This document shows, in pieces, positions 23,206 through 34,197 of a stretch of 64,000 bases of DNA. Both the position numbers and the translations under genes were made by a program. The stretch is from Elmis aenea. Its lineage: Eukaryota > Arthropoda > Insecta > Coleoptera > Elmidae. The first letter of the stretch is position 1. Each line of letters begins with the position of its first letter. Where the stretch lies: positions 43,716,970 through 43,780,969 of the forward strand of contig OX393579.1 in the NCBI GenBank assembly GCA_947652605.1, read 5' to 3'. Under the pieces are notes generated by a model that was not told the origin of the DNA, searched no databases, and saw only the letters and a program-made list of their open reading frames with translations.

Positions 23206-24364
23206 TAATGGACTAGTCCAGTGGTCGGCAAACTCATTAGTCAACAGAGCCAAATATCAACAGTACAACTATTTAAATTCTTTTGAGAGCCAAATTTATG
23301 TTTGTTCGTATGAATATTATGTAGACCCGAATAAGGAAAGAACAGCAAACGCTAGTTTTTTCAGCTGATTATATGAGTCAGGAATACTTTTCCATGTGTT
23401 AAAAATCAACAAATCTTTCTTCTCCAGCAGCTGGATTCTGTAACTTTGGATTTAACGGAAATGCAACTTCATTACTACCTTGTTAATATGACCCACTTCT
23501 ACGAAAAGCGATGCTCTAACCCACCGGTGGTAACTCACGGCGGGTTTACCCAAGTTAAAGTTGGGTATCTACTAATTTAGGAAAGTTAGTACAGAAAATC
23601 CTGCTGCGCACGTTCACAAGTGAAATATGCTTAACGCGTATTTGTTTAAAAATTACCGCCATGTAACTTTGTACACTCTGTCTTACGTTAAAGAATTTAT
23701 GGTAGTTTTTTTTAAGTTATGATGCGTTTTGTAATTCTATTTTGTTTAGTTGATTTCATTTATTTATTGCACTATGTACGTTACAAACAAATATACAATG
23801 TTATTTATATATTAAGCTGGACTGTGAAATTAAAATTGGCGAATAATACACAAAGATATGACAAAACTTAATTTTGATATAATTTTGTGCATCTCGCAAG
23901 TTACGTTTGCATATTTCTTAATGTTGCGTTTATTCTTTTCTTCGTTCCACCATAAAATATGTGTTAGATGGGCCATCATTCTGAAAGAATGTAAAAATAC
24001 CAATATACTGTCATGCGAATAATATACATTACTAGTTTACATGAGGTATTTATTTACTTGTTGAATGAACACAATATAATATTACGGATTTAAAAATGTA
24101 ACAAAATTAATATCAATTTGTAAAATAAAAGATTTACTGTACTTACCAAAGCGCTATTTCGTCGCTTCGTTCCTAAATTTACTAATATCCAACACACTTA
24201 ATTATTGTTAAGAATAGTTTCTTTTTTAATTCAACACAAATACAACACTCCAAAAATTTACTTAAAATATAAAAATTCACCCCCAATCACTAAATGTTAT
24301 TGAGTAAATAAGTCGAAATGACAGGTTTTTAGCCTTAAACGCGGCTGTCGAGCCGGTTTCACGT

Positions 24365-24617
24365 GAATTACGTCTAGCATTTACGGTTAGGGTTCGTTCT
24401 TGGTCCTCAGTAGAAACGGAATATCAACTACGCAAATTGGGAAGTCGCCACTAACGCGTGGTGTTTCCGCTGGTGTTTAAAAGTTACGGAATAAGGGGGC
24501 TGAATTACGTCTAGCATTTACGGTTAGGGTTCATTCTTGGTCCTCAGTAGAAACGGAATATCAACTACCCGAATTGGGAAGTCACCACTAACGCGTGGTG
24601 TTTACGCTGGTGTTTAA
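24365..24617. repeat. 137-bp direct repeat, two copies
   Basis: GAATTACGTCTAGCATTTAC starts at 24365 and again at 24502, a period of 137 bp with few differences. The second copy is split by the Harbinger element and resumes at 26341 (AAAAGTTACAGAATAAGGGG). Confidence 0.85.
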
Positions 24618-24931
24618 TGCCCGGTTTCTCCGACACATCTCAAGATCGAACATATAAGCCCGCCTTATATTTAAGACCGTCTCAAGATACCAATGCGTTG
24701 CACAGAAAACATATTCCGGAATCTGTTAGACATCTCAGCTAAGTTAGAACTCGGTTTGGCAACGTTGCAAGAAGTCGGCACATTTTAGCGGCAGATTGAA
24801 ATGGCTAATTTTCATTGGCCATTTACATCACAGCTGTTAAAACGGCTCCCTGTGACATCTTGTTGTTGCTATCAGCTGTTAGTCACATATAAAGTTACAG
24901 TTCGGTGTTTATTATTTTATTTTGTGTTAAA

Positions 24932-25008
24932 ATGGCGGAAAAAAAAGAATAAATTATACCATGGAGGAAAAACAATTATTAGTTAGCTTGGTGGAAGAAA
25001 ATAAATAA
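24932..25008 (+). pseudogene. Harbinger Myb-like gene, 5' stub
   Basis: ATG at 24932 begins MAEKKE and then a stop. A second frame from 24961 reads MEEKQLLVSLVEENK before a stop and the inserted foldback element at 25023. Harbinger elements usually encode a second protein with a Myb/SANT-like DNA-binding domain that starts with a similar EEKxxLLxLVEE helix. Only this start remains, with a frame shift between the two parts. The identification is tentative and rests mainly on context. Confidence 0.5.
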
Positions 25009-25022
25009 ATAGATTATGTATA

Positions 25023-25921
25023 CAGGGTGTTTGAAATTCGAGTTTAAGCATGGGGTTCTCGCTTATTATAATAGCTAGAGTATAGGTTTAAATTTGGCAA
25101 AGTTGCTAAATTTGGTGCTCATTAATAATCCAAAGAGAAATTGGAAATATCTCAAACGGTGTCCGAGAAAATTAGGAAAAACTGGAAAATACGATTTTTG
25201 AAAATCGTCTATAACTCCTTTGGAGTATGAAATATTTCAAATGTGTAAAAACATTGCCGAAGCAACTTTTTAAGCCGAATCGAAAGGTAGTCACAAATTT
25301 TTCTTAGATCGATTCGTTTTTGTTTTATGACAACCAACTTTGTTTTTGCTTATGGGCGCAAGTTTTGCTATTTACATTATCAAATAGCATTTATTTTTCT
25401 AAATCCATTGATGTATCACACATGGTATTTTACTTTTTCTTTTATTGTCAAATAACCATTATAAATCAGGTTGGCCGGTCATTGTAGTTTATGTTGTTTC
25501 CATGACAACCGATCAACAATCTAAAAGTTTTAAAGGCATGTTAGTCGTAAAAATGAACTTTAATAACGAAGAAAAACGCGATATGCTGCCCATCAGAAAA
25601 AACAAAGTTGGTTGTCTAAAACAAAAACGAATCGACCTAGGAAAAATTTGTGACCACCATCCGATTCGGCTTAAAAAGTTGCTTGGGCAACTTTTTTACA
25701 CATTTAAAATATTTCAAACTCCAAAGGAGTTATAAACGATTTTTAAAAATCGTATTTTCCAGTTTTTCCTAATTTTCTCGGATACTGTTTGAGATATTTC
25801 CAATTTCTCTTTGGATTATTAATGAGCACCAAATTTAGCAACTTTGCCAATTTTAAACCTATACTCTAGCTATTATAATACGCGAGATCCCCATGCTTAA
25901 ACTCGAATTTCAAACACCCTG
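25023..25921. mobile_element. AATTCGAG foldback element, complete, 899 bp
   Basis: The left end CAGGGTGTTTGAAATTCGAG and its reverse complement at the right are flanked by TA (TATA on both sides). Arms of about 430 bp pair, including TTTGGCAAAGTTGCTAAATT and TCGATTCGTTTTTGTTTTAT. It is the intact example of the family. Open frames inside are by-products of the palindrome. Confidence 0.9.
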
Positions 25922-25931
25922 TATACTCCAA

Positions 25932-26114
25932 TTAAGGCTCAATTTGATCTAAGATCACAATAACTGTCTCTTTTGTTAGGCGAAAACGCATAAAAAAACG
26001 ATCGTATTCGAAATCCGTAAATGGATTTGCGCGAACAAATCGCCTTCGAGGAATTACAGGGTCGTACAAGTCATCATCTGCATCATCTATCATATTTATA
26101 AAGTCAATATCCAT
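25932..26114 (-). pseudogene. Harbinger transposase N-terminus (HARBI1-like)
   Basis: The minus-strand ATG at 26114 starts MDIDFINMIDDADDDLYD, followed by RRRFVRANPFTDFEYDRFF and RFRLTKETVIVILDQIEP. This matches the N-terminus of HARBI1-like nucleases: an acidic start, NPF..., then the RFRLSKETVxxLL helix. The DDE catalytic domain is absent. The frame stops (TAA at 25932) nine bases before the foldback insertion. The protein is about 60 residues against roughly 350 for a full transposase, so it is a remnant. Confidence 0.78.
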
Positions 26115-26486
26115 ATTTAAACTTAAACCACAATTTAAACAAACATTTAACTACAAAAAAAGCAAATACAAGATAATTTTAGGTTATGTACTCCAGCTCA
26201 AGTTCTAGTAAACAGCGACTCAAGATGTGAGCTCAGCTCAAGTCGAATATGTTCTTAAAATTGCTTGGTGCAACACTTTATACCGTTAAGGCGAACTTAA
26301 GATTCAGCTAGATCTTAAGATGTGTCGGAGAAACCGGGCATAAAAGTTACAGAATAAGGGGGCAAGTCTTTCAGTCGCACTGTACGTGCGCGCCCGCACG
26401 TGGTATTTTGTGGAAGAGCCACACTCAAGGGGCCAAAGAGCCGCATGTGGCTCGCGAGCCACGGTTTGCCGACCACTTGACTAGTC

Positions 26487-26705
26487 TGACTTATTTTTGG
26501 TAATTTATTAGTGACTTCTGTGTTATTTATTTATCAACAATAAACAATACCTGTAATTTTTTAGCAAAAATCATTGTCTATTCCAGACTTGTAAAACCTT
26601 CTGCAAGAGGGCCGCATGCGGCCCCTCTCACATTTTTTTGCGGCCCGCAACCCAGTTGTTGTATATTACAAGCATTGCTGTTTTTAAAGAGTATAACATT
26701 AAGTG
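26487..26705. other. short stretch with GCGGCCC palindrome
   Basis: GGGCCGCATGCGGCCCCTC near 26606 and GCGGCCCGCAACCC near 26640 resemble hAT subterminal sequence, but no pair of ends was found. Confidence 0.35.
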
Positions 26706-26708
26706 TCA

Positions 26709-26996
26709 TTACATGTCAAAAAGTAAAAAAAAACATGAGTAAGTAACAGGTAATTTAAGAAGAGAAAGAATAATGGAAATTAAAGAGAACTTAGCGGGAC
26801 AGCTAAACTTATTCAAAAATGCGAATAAATCTTTTTTGGTTTTTCCTTGATTTTTTCCTAGAAACCTCATTTCAGCTGAATTCACTCGGCTACCATATAA
26901 ATCTGTTTCCGCTACTAAGACCATGTCGTCTGCAAAGATTAGCTCAATTATGCTTATTTTTTCCATTTTCCAGTTGCCTAGGTGTAACGGTCTCAT
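26709..26996 (-). pseudogene. LINE RT fragment with FADD box
   Basis: The minus strand reads IIELIFADDMVLVAETD, the catalytic FADD box of a non-LTR reverse transcriptase, then jumps after about ten residues to MRFLGKNQGKTKKD, which lies far downstream in the copy at 20075. A large internal deletion is therefore present. Same family as the fragments at 9245, 20075 and 55144. Confidence 0.75.
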
Positions 26997-26999
26997 ATT

Positions 27000-28830
27000 A
27001 TTTGTTTTACTTTTTTAATTACCCCATTTACAACTAATGAGAATAATAATATTTATATAAAATAGTACAATAATGTTCAAATCAAATTATTGGTAGCTGT
27101 TAACTTCACATGTGAACCGGTCACAGTATTACGTCACCTGGTAGCCACTTAAACGGCATAGAAATTAAGAAGTCATCTTTTGTACAGTCCTTAAATTAAA
27201 ATGCACTTTTAATGTGAAGCAAATTATGGTTTAATTAATAAAATATTTAGTCGATAACATATAATTGTACGAACACGATTTTTTGAACTCCTATCGTACG
27301 CACAGATTTGAAACTTCTCATGACAAGTGTAAATGCATACTGTTGCAATGTTTACAGTTCTCTAACGTAAAAATAACTTAAACAAATAGGTGCAAATTCG
27401 ATTGATCTTTATCAGTAGATATGGATTTTTTTACTCAAAATTAAAGGTACAAAATAATCTTGTTGATCTTTGAGCTATAGTAACTACCCAAACCATAATT
27501 TGTCTTATGATATAATATTACGACTTCCAATTATGCCTTATATAACTTGATACTCATTATTTTTACAACAAAAAGTAGCTTAGTTACATTAATTAATTTG
27601 TAATCAATTTCCCCCTGAGCGAGCGTTTTTTAACGTAAAGAATATTTGATCAAAAGATGTAATTTATATCGTTGCTTAAGGTTATTCTTTCATTAATAAT
27701 ATAATTAAATATGGTAATATACTCGTATGATTAAACACTAAATAACTCAACAGTGTTAGCATAAACTAAATGTGTTATAACGATTAAGTTGTATTGTAAA
27801 TGGAGAGATATGAAGAGATTAAATTCATGCACTGCTTGTGAAAGCAAACAAATATTTAAAATAAAATACCGCTCGTTTAAATATTTTTAAATGGATCCAT
27901 TAAAATCAATCTTGTTTCACATTTTTGAACGCAAAATACTGCGTTACATCACTTGCAAGGCAAGCCATTGTCGCTTGAAAATATTCGCCATGCGAACAAA
28001 TGATGGTAATTAAAAAACAAATTAGTTACGAGAGCTTGTTTAACAACATCAAGGTTTTGTTTTTGGGTCAAATTTCTGAAAATGATATAGATATTTGATT
28101 TCCATTTTACCTGTTGTATTCATTGTGACATTCTACAGTATGGCTGAGTATGGCATCTACAAAAAAAAAAAAAACTCACAAAACTAAGCATGCTAAATGG
28201 ATTTTAAAAACGCCATGCCGTAGTCAAAACGAAAGATACCAAATTTTAGTTTTCTTTTTTTGATAATGATAATAAGACAGTGATACTTAAAAATTAAAAT
28301 TCAAATTTTTCAGTTTATTTGAAGGTTGTATCAGGAACTGGGTACAATATATACATTTTCAGGCATTTACTAGGCATATAAAACACGTTCTTTGCTAATT
28401 TAGCCACACTTTTACCTTTAACGGAGTCCGTGATTTTAATGGTTGTTTATGTTCAAACACATCTTGAACACAAGACTTAAAATGTAAGATTTTTGAGTTT
28501 GTTAGTACAACATGCTTCCGGTGGTCATAGCCCTGTTTATTATGTTTTTTATTTTTTTGAATATCGAAATGTCCCACAGATTACAAAAACTAGGTTTGTT
28601 ACAGTAAAACTATATACGATCCGATGAACGATGAAAGTATGCGAAGTATTGATATAGTGTTCCGGCAGCGTATCATATAGTTCATCGAACGGTTAGTCTG
28701 CCGTTCCAATAGTTTTCGCATAAGATTACGAACTGATTTACAGACTAAGAACAGTAGATGAACGAAGACAAGAACTTGCGCTGGGATTTTCACACATATG
28801 CGCTGTTCACAACATTGCTCACTCAATCAC
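27000..28830. other. AT-rich stretch, no gene recognised
   Basis: Frames up to 75 codons exist on the minus strand near 28395-28826, but they have no recognisable domain, splice support or homologue that I can name. Confidence 0.45.
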
Positions 28831-28833
28831 ATG

Positions 28834-29044
28834 TTAGAGGTATTTCAAGATAAACTGAACTGTGACGCAGAAACCAAAACTTGTCTAAAGTGTTAATTAC
28901 TGCGCTACCCAAAAACATACGTCTATTTCAACAACGGAGTTCTAACCTACAATAATATAATGTTTTCCGAAAGGTCTAAAATTTCAATCGCCATCCCTTC
29001 TCTTTGCGCATTTCGCGGTTCAGTTTATCTTGAAAGACCTCTAT
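28834..29044. mobile_element. TIR MITE, about 210 bp
   Basis: The left arm AGAGGTATTTCAAGATAAAC and the right arm, read in reverse as AGAGGTCTTTCAAGATAAAC, extend about 30 bp (through TGAACTGTG / TGAACCGCG). TA or TTA flanks both ends. Non-coding. Confidence 0.75.
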
Positions 29045-30405
29045 TACTGCTTTCTTAAGATGTTTACATTTGCGATGCGCACATTTCTATGAACTCGATA
29101 GACACAAATGTCATATACAGTAAGAAATGTCGTTAAAGCGTACCGGCAGTGGCTAATATATTTATCAGTCCATAGTACACGCATGTGCATAGACCAGTAA
29201 CAGTTACATGTGCTTAAATCAGTACGTGAATTAGTAAAAAATACACTGCTAGAATAAACTTACTATTCCTTGTCACATAAGAGTGCAACCGATGAAGAGA
29301 CGGCAGTCTTGAAACTGTTACTGTACTTAGACAAGAAATACTTCATAAAAGGATAAATGATTTCTATTTACGCCTTTTTATAACAATAAATGAGTCACCT
29401 AAAGAATCAAATAATTTTCTCATCTATTGTTTGCGTACTTCAGGAAGAAAGTGTCATTATAAAAAAAAATTAAAGTCATTACGACAAGTGTTGAAAATAC
29501 TACGTTTTAATTAAATTCTTCTATAAGATTTACCCATTGTTGAATGCATTTTTATGGCTACAAAATAAAATAAGACTCAAGATATAAATATGTGTTGTGT
29601 AGTATTGAATAAGATTCACTTTTTTTCAAACTCATTTCAAATTGTTCCTCTGCAAAATGTAATAAATAAATAATTTCTTGGTCAGAGAATAAAAAATGGT
29701 CTTTCATTTCGAACACAACTAATCTTGTTTAAATTCTTTTGAAGATATTTTTACCTCTACAAAACATGTTATTTATAAAATCAGTAAACACTTTTCAAAA
29801 ATAAATCACCCCTAACGTGTTTAGCTTTTTACATTACGTTACTTTATCATTTTCACCGTAATAAAAGTAATAGAACTGCAATTTCCTGGAGTTAACTTCC
29901 AGGAGCGCTTCTAAAATCATATGGTTTCTCCCCTTATCCTAAAATTAACGACGATCTCCACCTCATGCCAGCATGTGATCAAAATCACACTATTGAATCT
30001 CCACCTCGGGGAGTCATTTCATCTGTATGCTAATGCTCCGCAAATTGCAAGACCCTCCAACCTTATTATTGCTTTCATTGGACGTCTAATAGGCATAAAT
30101 ATCAGATGATCCTATTATTATTTTCGCCGACAGCGAGTAACAGGCGTTGCCATAGAAAATATATCCGCTAATGGATAGGTTATATCACGTTTAGCTACAC
30201 GTTGTTTGATAATGATGTAGTCAATACATCTACAATATGTAATATTTAACAGCGGTTATACATTATAGGTGACATATTGCTACCTAATATTTGTTGAAAT
30301 GATTTTATCTTTTAGTAAGAAGCATTACGTAAGTACAAATATTTATATACCAGGTAACAACAAAATCAATCCACTTTTATTTTTTTATTGCTTTAAGGAC
30401 CACGA
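29045..30405. other. non-coding; GC-richer island at 29885-30180
   Basis: No gene recognised. The part from 29885 (palindrome CCTGGAGTTAACTTCCAGG) to about 30180 is noticeably less AT-rich and is not repeated elsewhere in the window, so it could be an exon, a regulatory island or old repeat DNA. Confidence 0.4.
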
Positions 30406-30410
30406 TTATA

Positions 30411-30855
30411 CAGGGTGTTTCACTTTTCCATGGGACACTATTGCCGTAAATAATGAAAATTCAAGGTTGGTTAAATGGGACAAAAGTTAGCTATTTAGGA
30501 GTGTATTTTAAACAAGATCTTCTTTTGATTAAAAAATACATGGCTAGCGTGATATAACAAAAAAACCGAAATCGATCAAAATTTTTAAACTTAAATATCT
30601 CGGGTATTTTTGCGAATACACAAAAATGCTAAAGGAAAAATGTTTTGTATATTTTGTTTGCTATAAGATGGCGATAGTCAGATTTTTATTTATAAATTAC
30701 CGCACGAGATATTTGACAAAACAACTTTTTTTTAAATGGGAGTCGTAGTAGGCGATGACTTAGATTCAAAGATAATTTTTTTCTTTTTACAATGATACAA
30801 TATTTTATCTCTATTTACAAAAATAAGCGAAATAACCTAAAAAAATGCAAATTCT
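30411..30855. repeat. CAGGGTG repeat, single-ended
   Basis: TACAGGGTGTTTCACTTTTC begins at about 30409. The first 330 bp match 4436-4770 in reverse orientation. The opposite end is missing or replaced by the inverted repeat that follows. Confidence 0.6.
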
Positions 30856-31180
30856 TCCAACAAAAATCAAGGTTGCCATAAAAAAAAACAATAACCGACT
30901 ACAATTGTTTTATTTCGACCCTTGCTTGTCTATATTGTCACTATTTAAATAGTGACATTAAAACATATGTATTGCGAAATATATATGCTAATTGTTATAA
31001 TATGAATGTATTTTATACCTCTTTCTAAGATATTAGCAAAAAAGGATTTAAAATATTTACATCTGTTGATTTACATTATTTCCAGGTAACACAAGTATTA
31101 TAATAAACAAGCAAGCGTCGAAATAAAACAATTGAATTCGGTTATTGTTTTTTATTTCATGGCAACCTTGATTTTTATCA
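30856..31180. repeat. inverted repeat with AAGGTTGCCAT arms
   Basis: AAATCAAGGTTGCCATAAAA and, about 250 bp on, the reverse arm TTTCATGGCAACCTTGATTT face each other. Further inside, CAATTGTTTTATTTCGAC.CTTGC is also mirrored. Arm length is about 85 bp. Non-coding. Confidence 0.7.
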
Positions 31181-31546
31181 AGTTTCAAGTTTTATTAATA
31201 ACCGTTGTCTGTCAATAGTTTCAAAAGCTCTTTTTAGATCTAAAAATACTGCTATGATGATGTTGTTGTTTTCAATTTCCTCTTTCCAATCTGCTAGGAG
31301 AAGATTTATTGCACTTTCGCAAGAATGTCTTGCTCTAAATCCGGATTGTCTATTTGTTAAAATACCATTATTCTAAAAATTTCTGAAGTTGTTGTTTACG
31401 ACAACCTCCAAAATTTGTTCGTAGATTTCACAATTACATGCTTTAGGTACTTTAGTTACTGGTATGATCTGCGATGTTTTCCATGTATTGGGAAAGGTAC
31501 CATTTCGCAACGATTCGTTTATTATTTGTAACAGCACTGGTCCTAC

Positions 31547-32211
31547 CAGGGCTGTGGAGTCGGAGTCGGAGTCGGAGTCGGAGTCGGAGTCGGAGTCGGA
31601 GTCGGAGTCGGAGTCGGAGTCGGAGTCGGAGTCGGAGTCGGAGTCGGAGTCGGAGTCGGAGTTTAGGAGAAATTTCTGGTCAGTGGAGTCGGAGTCGGAG
31701 TCGGAAAAAATGTACCGACTCCGACTCCGAGTACAACAAAAAATTGCGAGGTGGTCCTTTGCCGCAAAATTTAAACTCAATTTTTAAATAATTTTTTTAT
31801 GTTTATTATTGGTTTTCCTATATTACACACCATAAAATGTCTTAGTATTTAATTTGGTCGGAGTCGGAGTCGGAATCGAACCACTAAAATTATCAGGAGT
31901 CGGAGTCGGAGTCGGAGTCAGAGTTTAGGAGAAATTTCTGGTCAGTGGAGTCGGAGTCGGAGTCGGAAAAAATGTACCGACTCCGACTCCGAGTACAACA
32001 AAAAATTGCGAGGTGGTCCTTTGCCGCAAAATTTAAACTCAATTTTTAAATAATTTTTTTATGTTTATTATTGGTTTTCCTATATTACACACCATAAAAT
32101 GTCTTAGTATTTAATTTGGTCGGAGTCGGAGTCGGAATCGAACCACTAAAATTATCAGGAGTCGGAGTCGGAGTCGGAGTCGACTTTTTTTTTCCCGACT
32201 CCGCAGCCCTG
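31547..32211. mobile_element. hAT element built of GGAGTC repeats, 665 bp
   Basis: The ends CAGGGCTGTGGAGTCGG and ...CCGACTCCGCAGCCCTG are TIRs flanked by an exact 8-bp duplication, GGTCCTAC, inside a LINE. About 18 GGAGTC units follow the left TIR, with shorter runs inside. A 262-bp unit (from 31662 and again from 31924) is tandemly duplicated almost without change. Ser-Asp or Glu-Ser peptides across the repeat are artefacts. Non-coding. Confidence 0.9.
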
Positions 32212-32238
32212 GGTCCTACTTCCGAAAAGGTATCTTTA

Positions 32239-32330
32239 GGGTAGTTCACGCGGTGATATTTAAAGTCGCGACTTTAAAAGTCGCGACTTTTGATGTCGCG
32301 TCTTTAAATGTCACCGTGTAAACTACCCAT
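32239..32330. mobile_element. 92-bp palindromic MITE
   Basis: GGGTAGTTCACGCGGTGA and its near reverse complement TCACCGTGTAAACTACCC flank AGTCGCGACTTTAAAAGTCG. TTA is duplicated on both sides, a PIF/Harbinger-like size. It splits the same LINE. Confidence 0.8.
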
Positions 32331-32375
32331 TAGGGATTTTTGCTGAAATTCCATCGATGCTTTATTTTAACATCA

Positions 32376-34196
32376 TTGATAATTTTACATAATTGCAATG
32401 ACTTAGCAAACAATTGATTAAAAAGTGTTTACCTTAAGACCCTTTATGAATGAAAACTTATAGTACAAACACCAAAATATTGTTTTTCATATTTTGACTG
32501 TTAATGAATACGGTTTCAGATATATCTGTAATATATTTTAATATTATTAATAAGCATAAAATTTAGCGGTTTCGCCAAATTTTATTTTTATTTAAATCAC
32601 AGTGTATCCTTTAGTATTACCTACATTTAAAAAAAAACATTATAATTTTAACACAAAAAATCTATTTGGAAAAGCTAAATAAACAAGATGTTATTTTTGT
32701 AATATAATGGTCGCCCCTACACGTAACAGTAAAAGGACTAAGGACTTAATAAAAAATAATAATGAACATTTTCAGCATTGAAATTGTAGATTAAATATAT
32801 GCTTGAGTTGTGGTCTTTGTTAGAAACACGAAGAATCTTTAGTTAATGTTTTAAAACAATTATAATAGAAAAGTGCTACCACAAATCTAGTAACGAAAAC
32901 AAAAAATTATCCCCAAAGCTAAAGGTCTACAGCAATTGTAGTTTCCGAAATACCCCTCAAGTTCTTTAAAGTCGGGTCACCCTGTATACACAGAATTTAC
33001 GCTTTCGAATTTCTCATGCAGAATAAAATGTTTGGAATATCACAAATAATTTTTATTTCAGCAAGCAGCTGACAAGTACATTAAAGTAAGATATTTTGAT
33101 AACACCGAATAAGATATTAGTTCTTTTTTTGCTATATGACAGATATATTTTTTTTATTTGATGTTACCAACGTGTCGCTTCACACGTTATAAAAATATAT
33201 ATGTACTTTTGCTTATATTCCATAACATGAGGTTGACAGTTGTTAAATATAACGATTTACAAAAATTTGCACAAGCTCACGACATTTTCCGTGCATTGTT
33301 AAGAAGATTCTGCTTTGATATTTATGTAAAATGGTAAAAGTAAACTTACTGACAAATATTTTAAGCAATAGCTTATTAATACCTTCTTTATCGTCATATC
33401 ACTAAAAAACAAAAGATTATAAAGAGCATTGCGGACATTTTCATTGTCTTCGTTTCACAACAATTAAGTATGGGTAATAAAACTATGAGATAACTTCAAA
33501 GTAAAATTCTTGATGTTGATTTTAACAAGGACCTGTGTTATTTTCATATATTTTTGTGCAGTTGCAAGCAAATAATTTGAGTTACCGCAAAACTTGATAA
33601 GCGTAAAAGCAAATCACCTATTTAATTAAGTAACAATCAATTAGGGGACACCCAGCAGGGCTGTAAGTAGTGAAGAACGACACACGAGGACAAACTGGGA
33701 CCAGTAAACTGATTTACAAACAAATTGATACGGATTTGCTACATGATTGCCTGACCAAAGGGCACACCTCTGGGGATCTAAAACATTTAATTAAATGCTC
33801 GCCACGTCTCACAGCTTGCATATTACTACTGGAAATTGCAAATGAAAAGACGTTTTGATTGAATCGGCTGGAATCCAAATTGACAAAGTTCTCTTATTAC
33901 GAACCCATATAGTCTGGTCGATCAATAGAGTTGTGGTTTTTATATTTTATATTATAAAAGATTGTAGAAAGGAATGCAAATTTAATTAAATTGAATGCAA
34001 AAAATTTAATTTTAATTCACTTTAAAGGCAACATAAACCAGTTTATTTTTACCATCAGAAAATGCCTCTATGTTACAGTACTCGGTTTTTATTATTGCTA
34101 TTTGTAATAAAAATAAAGTTATTTCATGAGCACTTGATTGAAACATTAACTTATAAGAAAAATAATAATAGGAAATAAATCAAATATACAGTGTGT
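32376..34196. other. AT-rich, no gene recognised; one repeat end
   Basis: A lone ...GTCGGGTCACCCTGTATACA terminus lies at 32974-32993. A 62-codon frame at 33670-33858 (+, non-ATG start) has no recognisable family. The rest is AT-rich. Confidence 0.45.
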
Positions 34197-34197
34197 A

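Larger units (their letters stand above)
24618..26340. mobile_element. PIF/Harbinger element, internally deleted
   Basis: TIRs begin TGCCCGGTTTCTCCGACACA at both ends, with about 29 of 30 bases shared. A 3-bp TAA duplication flanks it, the PIF/Harbinger signature. The 5' ends of both expected genes survive, pointing inward: a Myb-like gene at the left (+) and a transposase at the right (-). The middle is missing and a foldback element fills the gap, so it is non-autonomous. Confidence 0.92.
23219..26478. mobile_element. hAT element hosting Harbinger, 3.26 kb
   Basis: The left end CAGTGGTCGGCAAACTCA and the right end (...GTTTGCCGACCACTT) form hAT TIRs, with a single difference at the outermost base. 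An exact 8-bp duplication, GACTAGTC, flanks it. Subterminal AGAGCC/GGCTCT words repeat near both ends. The original element is about 1.5 kb once the nested Harbinger is removed, and no transposase is evident. Confidence 0.88.
31185..32375 (-). pseudogene. LINE reverse transcriptase, split by insertions
   Basis: The minus strand encodes a Jockey/CR1-like RT. Near 32355-32375 it reads SIDGIS; from 31546 downward it reads [19 protein letters not shown], then IYEQILEVV; after a break it reads NRQSGFRARHSCESAINLL and IIIAVFLDLKRAFETIDRQ. The FLDLxxAFDxxD box carries a catalytic Asp. A 665-bp GAGTC hAT (31547-32211) and a 92-bp MITE (32239-32330) interrupt it, and the frame is continuous when they are ignored. 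A further frame break lies near 31375. No FADD box is present, so it is a dead fragment. Confidence 0.85.

Noticed and set aside
31555..31660. CRISPR-like regular repeats
   Set aside because: Hexamer units without spacers in a eukaryotic transposon; not a CRISPR array.
31373..31787. Peptides rich in Ser-Asp, Glu-Ser or Arg-Ser on both strands, like SR proteins
   Set aside because: They are translations of the GGAGTC microsatellite in a hAT element, present in all frames.
33670..33858. 62-codon frame (LIYKQIDTDLLHDCLTKGHT...)
   Set aside because: Non-ATG start, no known family and no splice or neighbour support.
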